64,000 nt of DNA from Methylobacterium sp. Leaf117. Lineage in GTDB: Bacteria > Pseudomonadota > Alphaproteobacteria > Rhizobiales > Beijerinckiaceae. Below the pieces are notes generated by a model. The model did not search any database. It had not been told where the DNA came from and saw only the letters and a list, made by a program, of their open reading frames with translations. Of this stretch, positions 9,055-18,074 are shown piece by piece. The stretch is taken from NCBI RefSeq assembly GCF_001422985.1, contig NZ_LMNL01000023.1, positions 382,516 to 446,515 on the forward strand, read 5' to 3'. Each line of letters begins with the position of its first letter. The first letter of the stretch is position 1. Made by a program: the position numbers and the translations under genes.

Positions 9055-9083
9055 TTGACTGATATTGCGGGTGATATCATCTT
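9055..9083 (+). promoter_or_regulatory. Candidate promoter and operator of the PIN/RHH pair
   Basis: TTGACT at 9055-9060 and CATCTT at 9078-9083 are 17 bp apart, a plausible sigma-70 promoter with a weak -10. Over it lies the inverted repeat TGATAT-N8-ATATCA (9060-9065 and 9074-9079), ending 10 bp before the ATG of the PIN gene. Ribbon-helix-helix antitoxins commonly bind such palindromes to autoregulate. Confidence 0.5.
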
Positions 9084-9089
9084 TGCGTC

Positions 9090-9503
9090 ATGATCGTCGT
9101 CGATGCCAATGTCGTGCTTGGCGCGCTGCGATCACGGAATGGCGCATCCCACGTCGTTCTCAGGGGCATGCTGACGCAACGGTTCGCTTTCGCCCTCTCG
9201 CCGGCGGTGGTGCTCGAATACGAGGATGTTCTGAAACGGCCGGGCCTGCTGGGGCCGGACCCTTGGGTCGACGAAGCCGGGATCGACGCCATCCTGGACG
9301 CCCTCTGCGCCACGGCCGTTCTGACCCTGCCGTGGTTCCGCTTCAGGCCGTTTCTGGATGATCCGAAGGATGACCTCTACGTGGAATGCGCGCTGGCCGC
9401 CGGAGCCGAGATCATCCTGACCCACGATCGCCACTTTCGGAAGCCGGTCCTGTCAGCTTTCGGAATCCTGGCGATGAGCCCCAGGGCCTTTCTGACCCGC
9501 TGA
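9090..9503 (+). CDS. PIN-domain putative toxin ribonuclease
   Basis: 137-residue PIN-domain protein of the putative-toxin (PIN_3) group. The expected acidic residues are visible: Asp5 in VVDANVV, Glu in LEYEDVL (about 51), an Asp in DDPKDDLY and another in THDRHF near 112. PIN toxins are Mg-dependent endoribonucleases held inactive by a cognate antitoxin. The next gene encodes a ribbon-helix-helix protein 21 bp downstream. Toxin before antitoxin is the less common order. The pair lies between addB and addA, with a promoter-like element and palindrome of its own. Confidence 0.85.
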   Translation: MIVVDANVVLGALRSRNGASHVVLRGMLTQRFAFALSPAVVLEYEDVLKRPGLLGPDPWVDEAGIDAILDALCATAVLTLPWFRFRPFLDDPKDDLYVECALAAGAEIILTHDRHFRKPVLSAFGILAMSPRAFLTR

Positions 9504-9524
9504 TTGATCAAGGAGGAGATGACC

Positions 9525-9773
9525 ATGCCGAACTTCGCACTCCGCCTGCCCGACCACGTCATGGTGCAGGCCAAGAGCGCCGCCGACGAGGATAATGTCT
9601 CCATCAATCAGCTGCTGGTCGCCTTCATCGCGGAGGGGCTCGGTCATCGGCGCGGATTGAGGGCGCTTCAGGAGCGGTCCGCGCGCGCCGATGTGGGCGC
9701 CGCCCTGGCGCTGCTCGACAGGGCTCCGGACGTGCCGGCACCGCCCGGCGACGCGATGAGGCCCGAGCGATGA
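9525..9773 (+). CDS. Ribbon-helix-helix putative antitoxin
   Basis: 82-residue protein whose N-terminus (FALRLPDHVMVQAKSAA, then SINQLLVAFIAEGL) has the strand-helix-helix pattern of Arc/CopG/HicB-type DNA-binding domains. The C-terminal half is polar and Ala-rich and would hold the toxin-binding segment. Of three in-frame starts (TTG 9504, ATG 9519, ATG 9525), the one at 9525 has AGGAGG (9511-9516) at the ideal 8-bp distance. The stop codon overlaps the addA start as ATGA, so translation of addA is probably coupled to this antitoxin. Confidence 0.8.
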   Translation: MPNFALRLPDHVMVQAKSAADEDNVSINQLLVAFIAEGLGHRRGLRALQERSARADVGAALALLDRAPDVPAPPGDAMRPER

Positions 9774-12700
9774 GTGGAACAACGATGCGCGAAGCCTTCG
9801 TCGTCGACGATCTCACCAAGGATTCGCAACGCCGCGCCGCCGATCCACGGGCCTCGGCCTGGGTCTCGGCCAATGCGGGGGCGGGCAAGACCAAGGTGCT
9901 CACCGACCGGGTCGTGCGCCTGCTCCTCGACGGGGCGCCACCGGCCCGCATCCTGTGCCTCACCTTCACCAAGGCGGCGGCCGCCAACATGTCGATCCGG
10001 GTGTTCCGCGTGCTCGGCCGCTGGGTCACCCTCGACGACGCCACCTTGACGGCGGAACTCACCGAGCTGACGGGCGAGCGCCCCTCGCGAAAGACGCTGC
10101 AGGTGGCGCGGCGCCTGTTCGCTCGCGCGGTCGAGACGCCGGGCGGCCTGAAGATCGAGACCCTGCACGCCCTGTGCGAGCGCCTGCTGCACATGTTCCC
10201 CTTCGAGGCGAACGTGCCGGCCCGCTTCGTCGTCCTGGACGAGACGCAGGCGGCGGACGCCTTCCTCATCGAGACGGGCAACGTCCTGGCCGACGCCATC
10301 GGGGGCGCCTATCCCGACCTGGGCGAAGCCCTGGCCATCGTCGGCCCCGAGGCGACGGGCGACGCCCTGCGCAAGGCGATCCGCAACGCGATGCGGGCGC
10401 GGGACGTGCTGGCCGACCGCTTCGGGCTCGACGGGTCGTTCGCCGCGCTCGCCGACGCCCTCGGGGTCCGGCCCGGCGACAGCGTGAAGGCCATCGAGGC
10501 CCGCATGCTCGACGGTGTTCTCGGCGATCTGACGGACGTCGCTGCGCGGATGCGGACCGGCAAGGCCACCGACGAGGGCATCGCCGACCGGCTGGTGCAG
10601 GTCGCTCGCGCCGAGTCCCCGGCGGAGGCTCTGGAGATCTATCGCGGCGTCTTCTTCACCAAGGAGGGGCTGCCGAAAGCCGACAAGAGCCTCGGCACCA
10701 AGGCGGTGCCCGACGACGTCAAGCAGGCCCTGCGCGACGAGCGCGACCGGCTGGAGCCGCTGCAGGACACGTTGCGCGGTGTCCAGGCCCTTCAGCGCAC
10801 CCGTGCCCTGTTCACCCTGGCGGCCGAGATCCACCGCCGGGTCGAGACGCAGAAGGCCCGCCTCGGGGCGCTCGATTTCGACGACCTGATCCACAAGACC
10901 CTCGACCTCCTCGGCCGGGTCGATTCCACCTGGGTGCTCTACAAGCTCGATCGCGGCGTCGACCACGTCCTCATCGACGAGGCGCAGGACACCAACCCGC
11001 ACCAGTGGGAGATCCTGCGCCGCATCACCGCCGAGTTCGCGTCCGGCGAGGGCGCCCGCGAGGTGGCGCGCACCCGCTTCGCCGTGGGCGATCCGAAGCA
11101 GTCGATCTACAGCTTCCAGGGCGCCGAGCCGCGCGAGTTCGAGACCACGCGCCGGGAATGGCAGCGGGCCGCACAAGGGGCCGACCTCGCTTTCTCGGAC
11201 GTCCACCTGAACCTGTCGTTCCGCTCGGCCGGCGGTGTCCTGCGGGCGGTCGACGCCACCTTCAAGATCCCCGAGCACTACGAGGGCCTGTCCTTCGAGG
11301 ACACCGCCGTCGGCACCACCCACAGCACGGCCCGGGCCTCGGCGCCGGGCGCGGTCGAACTCTGGCCGCTGGAGGAGCCGGCCGACGAGCCCGAGCCCGA
11401 TGCCTGGGCGGCGCCGGTCGACGCGCCCGAGACCAACGCGCCCGCCATCGTCACCGCGCGCCGGGTCGCGCGGGCGGCCCTGACCTGGATCACCACCGGC
11501 GACGAGACCGGCCGGGTCTGGAGGCCCGGCGACATCCTCATCCTGGTGCGCAAGCGCTCGGCCGCCTTCGAGGAGGTGATCCGCGCCATGAAGGCCCTCG
11601 GCGTGCCCGTCGCCGGCCAGGACCGCCTCGACATCGCCGCCCATATCGCCGTCAACGATCTCGTGGCGGTGGGCCGGGCCGGGCTGCTGCCGGCCGACGA
11701 CCTGACCTTGGCGGGCGCCCTCAAGACGCCGCTGGTCGGTTTCGACGACGACGACCTCGTCCGGATCGCGGCTCGCCGCGATCTGCACGAGACCCTGGAG
11801 GATGCCCTGGCGCGCCACGCCGCGGCCGGCGATCCGGCAGCGATCCGGGGGCACGAAGCCCTGCAATCCTGGATCGCTCTCGCCGCCTGCGAGGGGCCGT
11901 TCGGGTTCTACGCGACGCTGCTGGGGGCCCGGGGCGGGCGCCGCGCCCTGGTCTCACGCCTCGGCGGCGAGGCGGGCGACGCCATCGACGTCTTCCTGAT
12001 GACGGCGGCGCAGGCCGAGCAGGGGCCGGATGCGCCCTCCCTCGGCGGATTTCTCGCCCGCTACGACATCGTCCCGGGACGCGGGGAGGGGGGCCACACC
12101 GTCAAGCGCGACCTCGATTCCGGGCGCGACGAGGTCCGGGTGATGACCGTCCACGGCGCCAAGGGGCTGGAGGCTCCGGTGGTGGTCGTCATCGACGGCT
12201 GCGAAGCGCTGGGCCGCAACGATCCGCCGCTGCTGCCGCTGCTGCCGGGGGCGCAGCGCTTCGGCCAGGGTGCCCGGCCGCTCCCGCCGGTCTGGGCCGG
12301 GGCCAAGGCAGGCGATTGCGACGCCGTCACGCAAGCCCGCGCCACCCTGCAGTCGCGTGCCCGAGAGGAGCACAACCGCCTCCTCTACGTGGCCATGACG
12401 CGGGCGGCCGACCGCCTCGTCATCGCGCCCTATCGCGGGCACGAGGCCCCGAGCGAGGCGGCCTGGTGCGAGATGATCCGCACCGGTCTGGAGCAGGAAT
12501 TCGGGCCGGGCGACGCTTTGGAGACGCCGCACGGACCCGCGACCCTGTGGCGGGATGGCGGCACCGCGGCGCCGCACGCCGCTCCGGCATCGGCGGCGCC
12601 GGTCGCGCCGGAACTGCCGGCTTGGCTCGAAGCGCCGGTGGCGTCCGAGATCGAGGCGGCGCCGCCCGTGACCCCGTCCGGTGCCCTGGGGGCGGCCGAC

Positions 12701-13261
12701 ACCCGCCGCGAGCCGGGCCGCCGGCAGGCCGACAGCGAGGCACGCCGGCGCGGAACCCTGATCCACTCGCTGGTGGAGCACCTGCCGCGGATCGAGCCGG
12801 CCCAGCGCGAAGCCGCCGCCACCGCCTTCGTCCGTGCCCGCTCGCCGGGCCTCGATCGGGCCAAGCAGGCCGGCATCGTCGCCGCGACCTTGCGGCTGCT
12901 CGACGAACCCGACCTCGCTCCGCTCTTCGCGCGGGAGGCGCGGGCCGAAGTCACCCTGTCCGGGCGCGTGCGGGTCGGGGGCGTGTCGCGCCCCGTCTTC
13001 GGCCGGGTCGATCGCCTGGCGCTGACCGACGAGTCCGTGCTGGTGGCGGATTTCAAGACCGGCCGGCCGCCCGCCGAGGGCGCGCCGCTGCCGCGCGCCG
13101 AGGCCGGGCAGATCGCCCTCTATGCCGCGCTGCTGGCCGAGATCTATCCGGGGCGCCGGGTGGTCCCGATGCTGGTCTGGACCTCCGGTCCGGTCATCCG
13201 CCGGCTCGACCCGACGGAGATCGCCGAAGCCCTCGACGCCCTGTCACGCCGCGCGGCCTGA
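9770..13261 (+). CDS. addA: Double-strand break repair helicase AddA
   Basis: 1163-residue UvrD/RecB-type helicase with a C-terminal nuclease. Walker A is NAGAGKT (35-41), Walker B is LIDEAQDTNP (near 402), and motifs for superfamily 1A such as VGDPKQSIYSFQGA and VMTVHGAKGLEAPVV are present. The C-terminal nuclease motif is ADFKTGRPP near 1093. With AddB it unwinds and degrades DNA ends until a Chi-like site. The start overlaps the antitoxin stop; an ATG five codons later (9785) is also possible. The 3' end faces cobT with a 33-bp gap. The trxA gene that often follows addA in rhizobia is absent here. Confidence 0.95.
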   Translation: MSGTTMREAFVVDDLTKDSQRRAADPRASAWVSANAGAGKTKVLTDRVVRLLLDGAPPARILCLTFTKAAAANMSIRVFRVLGRWVTLDDATLTAELTELTGERPSRKTLQVARRLFARAVETPGGLKIETLHALCERLLHMFPFEANVPARFVVLDETQAADAFLIETGNVLADAIGGAYPDLGEALAIVGPEATGDALRKAIRNAMRARDVLADRFGLDGSFAALADALGVRPGDSVKAIEARMLDGVLGDLTDVAARMRTGKATDEGIADRLVQVARAESPAEALEIYRGVFFTKEGLPKADKSLGTKAVPDDVKQALRDERDRLEPLQDTLRGVQALQRTRALFTLAAEIHRRVETQKARLGALDFDDLIHKTLDLLGRVDSTWVLYKLDRGVDHVLIDEAQDTNPHQWEILRRITAEFASGEGAREVARTRFAVGDPKQSIYSFQGAEPREFETTRREWQRAAQGADLAFSDVHLNLSFRSAGGVLRAVDATFKIPEHYEGLSFEDTAVGTTHSTARASAPGAVELWPLEEPADEPEPDAWAAPVDAPETNAPAIVTARRVARAALTWITTGDETGRVWRPGDILILVRKRSAAFEEVIRAMKALGVPVAGQDRLDIAAHIAVNDLVAVGRAGLLPADDLTLAGALKTPLVGFDDDDLVRIAARRDLHETLEDALARHAAAGDPAAIRGHEALQSWIALAACEGPFGFYATLLGARGGRRALVSRLGGEAGDAIDVFLMTAAQAEQGPDAPSLGGFLARYDIVPGRGEGGHTVKRDLDSGRDEVRVMTVHGAKGLEAPVVVVIDGCEALGRNDPPLLPLLPGAQRFGQGARPLPPVWAGAKAGDCDAVTQARATLQSRAREEHNRLLYVAMTRAADRLVIAPYRGHEAPSEAAWCEMIRTGLEQEFGPGDALETPHGPATLWRDGGTAAPHAAPASAAPVAPELPAWLEAPVASEIEAAPPVTPSGALGAADTRREPGRRQADSEARRRGTLIHSLVEHLPRIEPAQREAAATAFVRARSPGLDRAKQAGIVAATLRLLDEPDLAPLFAREARAEVTLSGRVRVGGVSRPVFGRVDRLALTDESVLVADFKTGRPPAEGAPLPRAEAGQIALYAALLAEIYPGRRVVPMLVWTSGPVIRRLDPTEIAEALDALSRRAA

Positions 13262-13294
13262 GCCGGCGGCGGAGTCTGAGGGGAGGGCGGGAGC

Positions 13295-15196
13295 CTAGCG
13301 GCGCCCGCCGGCCGCCCGCTTGGTCGGAGCCGCGCCGCCCGAATCCTCCTCGAAGAGTTCGGCGAGCTTTTCCGTCATCGCGCCGCCGAGTTCCTCGGCG
13401 TCGATGATGGTGACGGCGCGGCGGTAATAGCGTGTCACGTCGTGGCCGATGCCGATGGCGAGCAGCTCCACCGGCGAGCGGGTCTCGATGTCCTCGATCA
13501 TCCAGCGCAGGTGGCGCTCGAGATAATTGCCCGGATTGACCGAGAGGGTCGAATCGTCGACCGGCGCGCCGTCCGAGATCACCATCAGGATCTTGCGCTG
13601 CTCCGGGCGGGCCAGGAGCCGCTTGTGCGCCCAGTCCAGGGCCTCACCGTCGATATTCTCCTTCAGCAGCCCCTCACGCATCATCAGCCCGAGGTTCTTG
13701 CGCGCCCGGCGCCACGGGGCGTCGGCGCTCTTATAGACGATGTGGCGCAGGTCGTTCAGGCGTCCCGGCGCGTTCGGCTTGCCGCCCGCCAGCCACGCCT
13801 CGCGCGATTGCCCACCCTTCCAGGCCCGGGTGGTGAAGCCCAGGATCTCGACCTTGACGCCGCAGCGCTCCAGCGTGCGGGCCAGGATGTCGGCGCAGGT
13901 CGCCGCCACGGTGATCGGACGCCCGCGCATCGAGCCGGAATTGTCCAGCAGGAGGGTCACGACGGTATCGCGGAAATTGGTGTCCTTCTCGCGCTTGAAC
14001 GAGAGCGGCTGGTAGGGATCGGTGACCACGCGCACGAGACGGGCCGGATCGAGCTGCCCTTCCTCGAGGTCGAAGTCCCAGGCCCGGTTCTGCTGCGCCA
14101 GCAGGCGCCGCTGCAGGCGGTTCGCCAAGCGTCCGACCACGCCCTGGAGATGGGCGAGCTGCTTGTCGAGATAGGTGCGCAGGCGCGCCAGCTCCTCGAC
14201 GTCGCAGAGATCCTCCGCGTGGATGATCTCGTCGAAGCGTGGATTGAAGACCTTGTACTCGGGTCCGCGCGGCTCGTTGGCCCGCTGCGACGGCGGCCGC
14301 CAGGCTTCGGACGCTTCCTCGGATTCGGCGTTCTCGGCCTCGTCGGGCAGTTCGCCGGACGGTGCGTCGGCGGCCTCGGTGGCCCCCTCCTGCAACTCGT
14401 CGGAGGCCTCCTGCGAGGTCTCCATCTCGGAGCGGTCGCCCTGCGACTGCTCCTCGGCCTCGCCCTCGCTGGGGGTCTGCTCGTCGTCCTGCGACTCGTT
14501 CTCGTCCTCGTTGTCGTCGTCCTCGGGATCGAACGGCGTCTCGTCCGCCATGTCGAGGGAGCTGAGGAGGTCGCGCACCGAGCGGGCGAAGGCGCGCTGG
14601 TTCTCGATCGAGCCGATCAGCCCGTTGAGGTTCGGGCCGGCCTTTTCCTCGATATGCGAGCGCCAGAGATCGACGATCTTCCGGGCCGCGGCCGGGGGGG
14701 CGGCGCCGGTCAGGCGCTCGCGCACCATCAGGGCGACGGCATCCTCCATCGGCGCATCGGCGCGGTCGGTGATGTCCTCGTACTTGCCGCCGCGATGGTA
14801 GCGGTCCTCCAGCATCGCCGAGAGGTTCGAGGCGACGCCGGACATCCGGCGCGAGCCGATGGCCTCGACCCGGGCCTGCTCGACGGCATCGAACACCGCG
14901 CGGGCGCCGGCGTTCTCGGGCGCCAGCCGGCGATGGACGGCGACGTCGTGGCAGCCGAGGCGGAGCGCCATCGAGTCGGCGTTGCCGCGCAGGATCGCCA
15001 CGTCCTCCGGCGTCAGCTTGCGCGGCGGCTCCGGCAGCCGCGCCTTATCGCCGGTCAGGGCCGGGCGGTCGCTGGCATAGACCACCTCGATCTCGGAGCG
15101 CTTGGCGATGGCGCGCAGGCAGCCTGCCACCGAGCGCTTGAGCGGTTCGGCGACGGGCTCGCGCCGGTCGCCGGCTTTGCGGTTGGAGATCGACAT
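13295..15196 (-). CDS. cobT: Aerobic cobaltochelatase subunit CobT
   Basis: 633-residue subunit of the ATP-dependent CobNST cobaltochelatase, which inserts cobalt into hydrogenobyrinic acid a,c-diamide in aerobic B12 synthesis. The N-terminal third is the CobT domain. Residues about 215-300 form a very acidic Glu/Asp/Gln-rich linker. The C-terminal von Willebrand A domain carries the MIDAS motif DNSGSM near 415. It lies 37 bp downstream of cobS on the same strand, the usual pairing. CobN, the large catalytic subunit, is not in the window. Confidence 0.95.
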   Translation of the reverse strand: MSISNRKAGDRREPVAEPLKRSVAGCLRAIAKRSEIEVVYASDRPALTGDKARLPEPPRKLTPEDVAILRGNADSMALRLGCHDVAVHRRLAPENAGARAVFDAVEQARVEAIGSRRMSGVASNLSAMLEDRYHRGGKYEDITDRADAPMEDAVALMVRERLTGAAPPAAARKIVDLWRSHIEEKAGPNLNGLIGSIENQRAFARSVRDLLSSLDMADETPFDPEDDDNEDENESQDDEQTPSEGEAEEQSQGDRSEMETSQEASDELQEGATEAADAPSGELPDEAENAESEEASEAWRPPSQRANEPRGPEYKVFNPRFDEIIHAEDLCDVEELARLRTYLDKQLAHLQGVVGRLANRLQRRLLAQQNRAWDFDLEEGQLDPARLVRVVTDPYQPLSFKREKDTNFRDTVVTLLLDNSGSMRGRPITVAATCADILARTLERCGVKVEILGFTTRAWKGGQSREAWLAGGKPNAPGRLNDLRHIVYKSADAPWRRARKNLGLMMREGLLKENIDGEALDWAHKRLLARPEQRKILMVISDGAPVDDSTLSVNPGNYLERHLRWMIEDIETRSPVELLAIGIGHDVTRYYRRAVTIIDAEELGGAMTEKLAELFEEDSGGAAPTKRAAGGRR

Positions 15197-15233
15197 GCGG
15201 GTCGACGGTATCCTCGAAGGAGCGGGACGGAGA

Positions 15234-16217
15234 CTAGCTCAGGGCGACGTTCGACGCGCTCTCGGGCAGATCCTTGCCGAAGGCGCGCTGGTAGAACTCG
15301 GCCACCAGGGTGCGCTCGAGCTCGTCGCACTTGTTGAGGAAGGTCACCCGGAAGGCGAAGCCGATATCCTGGAAGATGTCGGCGTTCTCGGCCCAGGTGA
15401 TCACCGTGCGGGGGCTCATGACGGTGGAGAGATCGCCGTTCATGAACGCGTTGCGGGTCAGGTCGGCGACCCGCACCATGCGGTTGACGATGTCGCGACC
15501 GCCGTCGCGCTGGTAGTGCGCCGCCTTCGAGAGCACGATGTCGACCTCGCGGTCATGGGCCAGGTAGTTCAGGGTGGTGACGATGGACCAGCGGTCCATC
15601 TGTCCCTGATTGATCTGCTGCGTGCCGTGATAGAGGCCCGAGGTGTCGCCGAGGCCGACGGTGTTGGCGGTGGCGAACAGGCGGAAGGCCGGGTGGGGGC
15701 TGATCACCCGCTTCTGGTCGAGAAGGGTCAGGCGGCCCGACAGTTCCAGCACGCGCTGGATCACGAACATCACGTCCGGGCGGCCGGCATCGTACTCGTC
15801 GAACACCAGCGCGACGTTGTTCTGGAGCGCCCAGGGCAGGATGCCGTCCTGGAAGGCGGTGACCTGCTTGCCGTCCTTCAGCACGATCGCGTCCTTGCCG
15901 ACGAGGTCGATGCGCGAGACGTGGCTGTCGAGGTTGATCCGGATGCAGGGCCAGTTCAGGCGCGCGGCGACCTGCTCGATATGGGTCGACTTGCCGGTCC
16001 CGTGATAGCCGGTGACCATGACGCGCCGGTTGCGGGCGAAGCCGGCGAGGATCGCCAGGGTGGTCTCGCGGTCGAAGATGTAGTCCGGGTCGAGATCGGG
16101 CACGTGCTCCTCGCGCTGCGAGAAGGCCGGCACCATGAGATCGAGGTCGATGCCGAAGGCCTCGCGCACGGAGACTTTCCGGTCGGGCAGCGAGGCGGGC
16201 GTGACGTCAGAGAGCAT
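15234..16217 (-). CDS. cobS: Aerobic cobaltochelatase subunit CobS (AAA+ ATPase)
   Basis: 327-residue MoxR-like AAA+ ATPase. Walker A is GYHGTGKST at 70-78, Walker B is LVFDEYDAG (about 140), and an arginine-rich C-terminal lid follows. CobS forms ring complexes with CobT that drive cobalt insertion by CobN. Length and sequence match CobS of Pseudomonas denitrificans/Brucella type. cobT follows 37 bp downstream in the same direction. The upstream gap (16218-16502) to the J-domain gene shows no B12-riboswitch-like structure that I can recognise. Confidence 0.95.
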   Translation of the reverse strand: MLSDVTPASLPDRKVSVREAFGIDLDLMVPAFSQREEHVPDLDPDYIFDRETTLAILAGFARNRRVMVTGYHGTGKSTHIEQVAARLNWPCIRINLDSHVSRIDLVGKDAIVLKDGKQVTAFQDGILPWALQNNVALVFDEYDAGRPDVMFVIQRVLELSGRLTLLDQKRVISPHPAFRLFATANTVGLGDTSGLYHGTQQINQGQMDRWSIVTTLNYLAHDREVDIVLSKAAHYQRDGGRDIVNRMVRVADLTRNAFMNGDLSTVMSPRTVITWAENADIFQDIGFAFRVTFLNKCDELERTLVAEFYQRAFGKDLPESASNVALS

Positions 16218-16502
16218 AAGGACCTCGTCGGGGCGCGGGCGCCGGGCTTCGGGCGCGGAACACGCAGGCTGTTCGGGCTTCGGGGTCTGACGGCTCGGGA
16301 ACCGAGCCGCGCGCGACCGCCATCTAAAGGTCGGCGCCGGGCGACGCCAAGGGGTGACTCCGCACGATATAGGGCCTCGCGCGGCAATTGCCGCCCACCT
16401 TGAGCAGGGGAGCCCCGGAAAACGTGCATCGATCGTGCCGGAACTCTTCGGCCGGGTCGGTTCGGGGCTCCGGAACGTCGCCGGCGCGGGCGGGGGAACG
16501 CC

Positions 16503-17129
16503 TCAGCAGAGTCCCGCGGCCCGAAGCGCATCGTGCGCCCGGATGATGTCCCGCAACCGCTCCTCGAACGAGCGGTCGCCGCCATTGGCGTCCGGGTGGA
16601 AACGCTTCACCAGGGTCTTGTACTGGGCCTTGATGGCCGCCGAATCCGCGTTCTCGTCGAGGCCGAGCACGTCCAGCGCCTTCAGGGTGGCGGCCGAGTG
16701 CCGGGGCCGGCGCGGCTCGGGCGCGGCCTTGCGCCGGGCGGTCTCGCCGACGCCCTCGGCGCGCAGGATGTCCAGCGGATCGACATAGGCCCAGTCGCGC
16801 TTCGGGGCGGCCTTGCCCTTCTCGCCGGCGGTGGCGGGGTTCACCCCCATCGCCCAGGTCGGGCGATGCCCGATGATCGCGTCCTTCTGGAAGGCCTGCA
16901 CGGCGGCGTCGTTCATGCCGTCGAAGTAGTTGTAGGTGGCGTTGTAGGCGCGCACGTGGTCCATGCAGAAGCGCCAGTACTGCCCTTCGGCCTTGCGCCC
17001 CTTGGGCGCGCGATAGAGGCCCGGATTCTTGCACCCCGGGGTCTCGCAGGTCTGGGTCGCAGCCGTCTTCGGCTCGTCGCAGGACGGCTTGATGCGGATG
17101 CTGTCGAACAGGGGCGAGTTGAGATCCAT
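16503..17129 (-). CDS. J-domain protein with N-terminal Cys motif
   Basis: 208-residue DnaJ-domain protein. The J domain is at the C-terminus (about 148-208) with the HPD triad at 178-180 needed to stimulate DnaK ATPase. The N-terminal part has Cys in CETPGCKNPG and in WRFCMDH, a possible small zinc site, and a conserved-looking YWRFCMDHVRAYNATYNYF block. The ATG at 17129 was chosen because the longer reading to 17303 has low-complexity sequence with no relatives I recognise and overlaps the bolA promoter. Such proteins sit between cobS and bolA in many Alphaproteobacteria. The client is unknown. Confidence 0.85.
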   Translation of the reverse strand: MDLNSPLFDSIRIKPSCDEPKTAATQTCETPGCKNPGLYRAPKGRKAEGQYWRFCMDHVRAYNATYNYFDGMNDAAVQAFQKDAIIGHRPTWAMGVNPATAGEKGKAAPKRDWAYVDPLDILRAEGVGETARRKAAPEPRRPRHSAATLKALDVLGLDENADSAAIKAQYKTLVKRFHPDANGGDRSFEERLRDIIRAHDALRAAGLC

Positions 17130-17281
17130 GATGGGGCGATTATGAGGGGGTGGGTCCGAGACACAAGAGCGGCGGGCCTGATGCCGCATGCGGCTGTCGG
17201 GGGTTGACGCGGAACGCGGGTCGCCGAGGCTCCGGCGACCCATGACGTAACGCTCGGGAACGAACGAGGGAACCACCCGCC

Positions 17282-17578
17282 ATGACTGAAAACGCGACCG
17301 CAATCCCCACCCTGAAGGCGTGGATCACCGAGACGCTGCAGGCCGAGCTGGCCCCGGTGGCCCTGCAGGTCATCGATGAATCCCACCTGCATGCGGGGCA
17401 TATGGGCGCCCGGCCCGAGGGCGAGACGCATTTCCGATTGGATGTCGTGGCGGCGGCGTTCGAGGGCAAGAGCCGGGTGGACCGGCACAGGATCGTCAAT
17501 GCGGCCCTCGATCCGGCCTTCAAGCGCGGTCTTCACGCCCTGGCGGTGCGCGCCCGCACCCCTGCCGAGGCGGCCTGA
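17282..17578 (+). CDS. bolA: BolA family protein
   Basis: 98-residue BolA-fold protein. The family core, ESHLHAGH at about 35-42 followed by THFRLDVVAAAFEGKSRVDRH, is intact; the His of RVDRHR and the invariant HxxH-type region fit an iron-sulfur ligand surface shared with monothiol glutaredoxins. BolA proteins act in iron-sulfur trafficking and in stress-related cell shape control. It is divergent from the J-domain gene with a 152-bp shared promoter region, a common alphaproteobacterial arrangement. Confidence 0.92.
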   Translation: MTENATAIPTLKAWITETLQAELAPVALQVIDESHLHAGHMGARPEGETHFRLDVVAAAFEGKSRVDRHRIVNAALDPAFKRGLHALAVRARTPAEAA

Positions 17579-17617
17579 TCGCGCAACGACGCCCCGAGCG
17601 AGAGACGAGACGCCGCC

Positions 17618-18040
17618 TTGGCCCTGCATTGCACGCCCCATATCGCCATCGACGAGGCGGAACTCGAGGAGACGTTCGTGCGCGCCTCCGGTCCCGGCGG
17701 CCAGAACGTCAACAAACTTTCCACCGCCGTGCAGCTGCGCTTCGACGCCCGGCGCTCGGCCTCCCTGCCCGACGCCGTGGCGGTGCGGCTGATGCGGCTG
17801 GCCGGCCGGCGCCTCACGGTGGACGGCGTCATCGTGATCAGCGCCCAGCGCTTCCGGACCCAGGATCGCAACCGGGCCGACGCCCGCGAGCGGCTGGCCG
17901 AACTCGTGGCCGAGGCGGCGGTGCCGCCGACGCCGCGCCGCGCCACGCGGCCGACTCTCGCCTCGAAGAAGCGCCGCCTCGACGACAAGTCGAAGCGGAG
18001 CGCGACCAAGCGCCTGCGCGGGAGCGGGGGCGCCGATTAG
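17618..18040 (+). CDS. arfB: Alternative ribosome-rescue factor ArfB (peptidyl-tRNA hydrolase)
   Basis: 140-residue release-factor-like protein (YaeJ/ICT1 family). The catalytic GGQ is at 27-29 within ASGPGGQNVNK, and the C-terminus is a basic tail (KKRRLDDKSKRSATKRLRG) that, in the family, inserts into the mRNA channel of stalled ribosomes. It releases nascent chains when no stop codon is present. A TTG start is used because the conserved N-terminus begins there; the preceding ribosome-binding site is weak. It lies 39 bp after bolA. Confidence 0.9.
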   Translation: MALHCTPHIAIDEAELEETFVRASGPGGQNVNKLSTAVQLRFDARRSASLPDAVAVRLMRLAGRRLTVDGVIVISAQRFRTQDRNRADARERLAELVAEAAVPPTPRRATRPTLASKKRRLDDKSKRSATKRLRGSGGAD

Positions 18041-18056
18041 GGCGGTGGGACCGCCC
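18040..18056. terminator. Small hairpin between convergent arfB and DUF1275 genes
   Basis: GGGCGGT (18040-18046), a GGG loop and ACCGCCC (18050-18056) form a 7-bp stem that begins at the arfB stop codon. No U-tract follows, so termination ability is uncertain. Confidence 0.35.
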
Positions 18057-18074
18057 CGGCGCGGGCGGCGCCGA

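Noticed and set aside
16218-16502. Cobalamin riboswitch near cobS
   Set aside because: No B12-box-like sequence was seen, and the gap is GC-rich low complexity.
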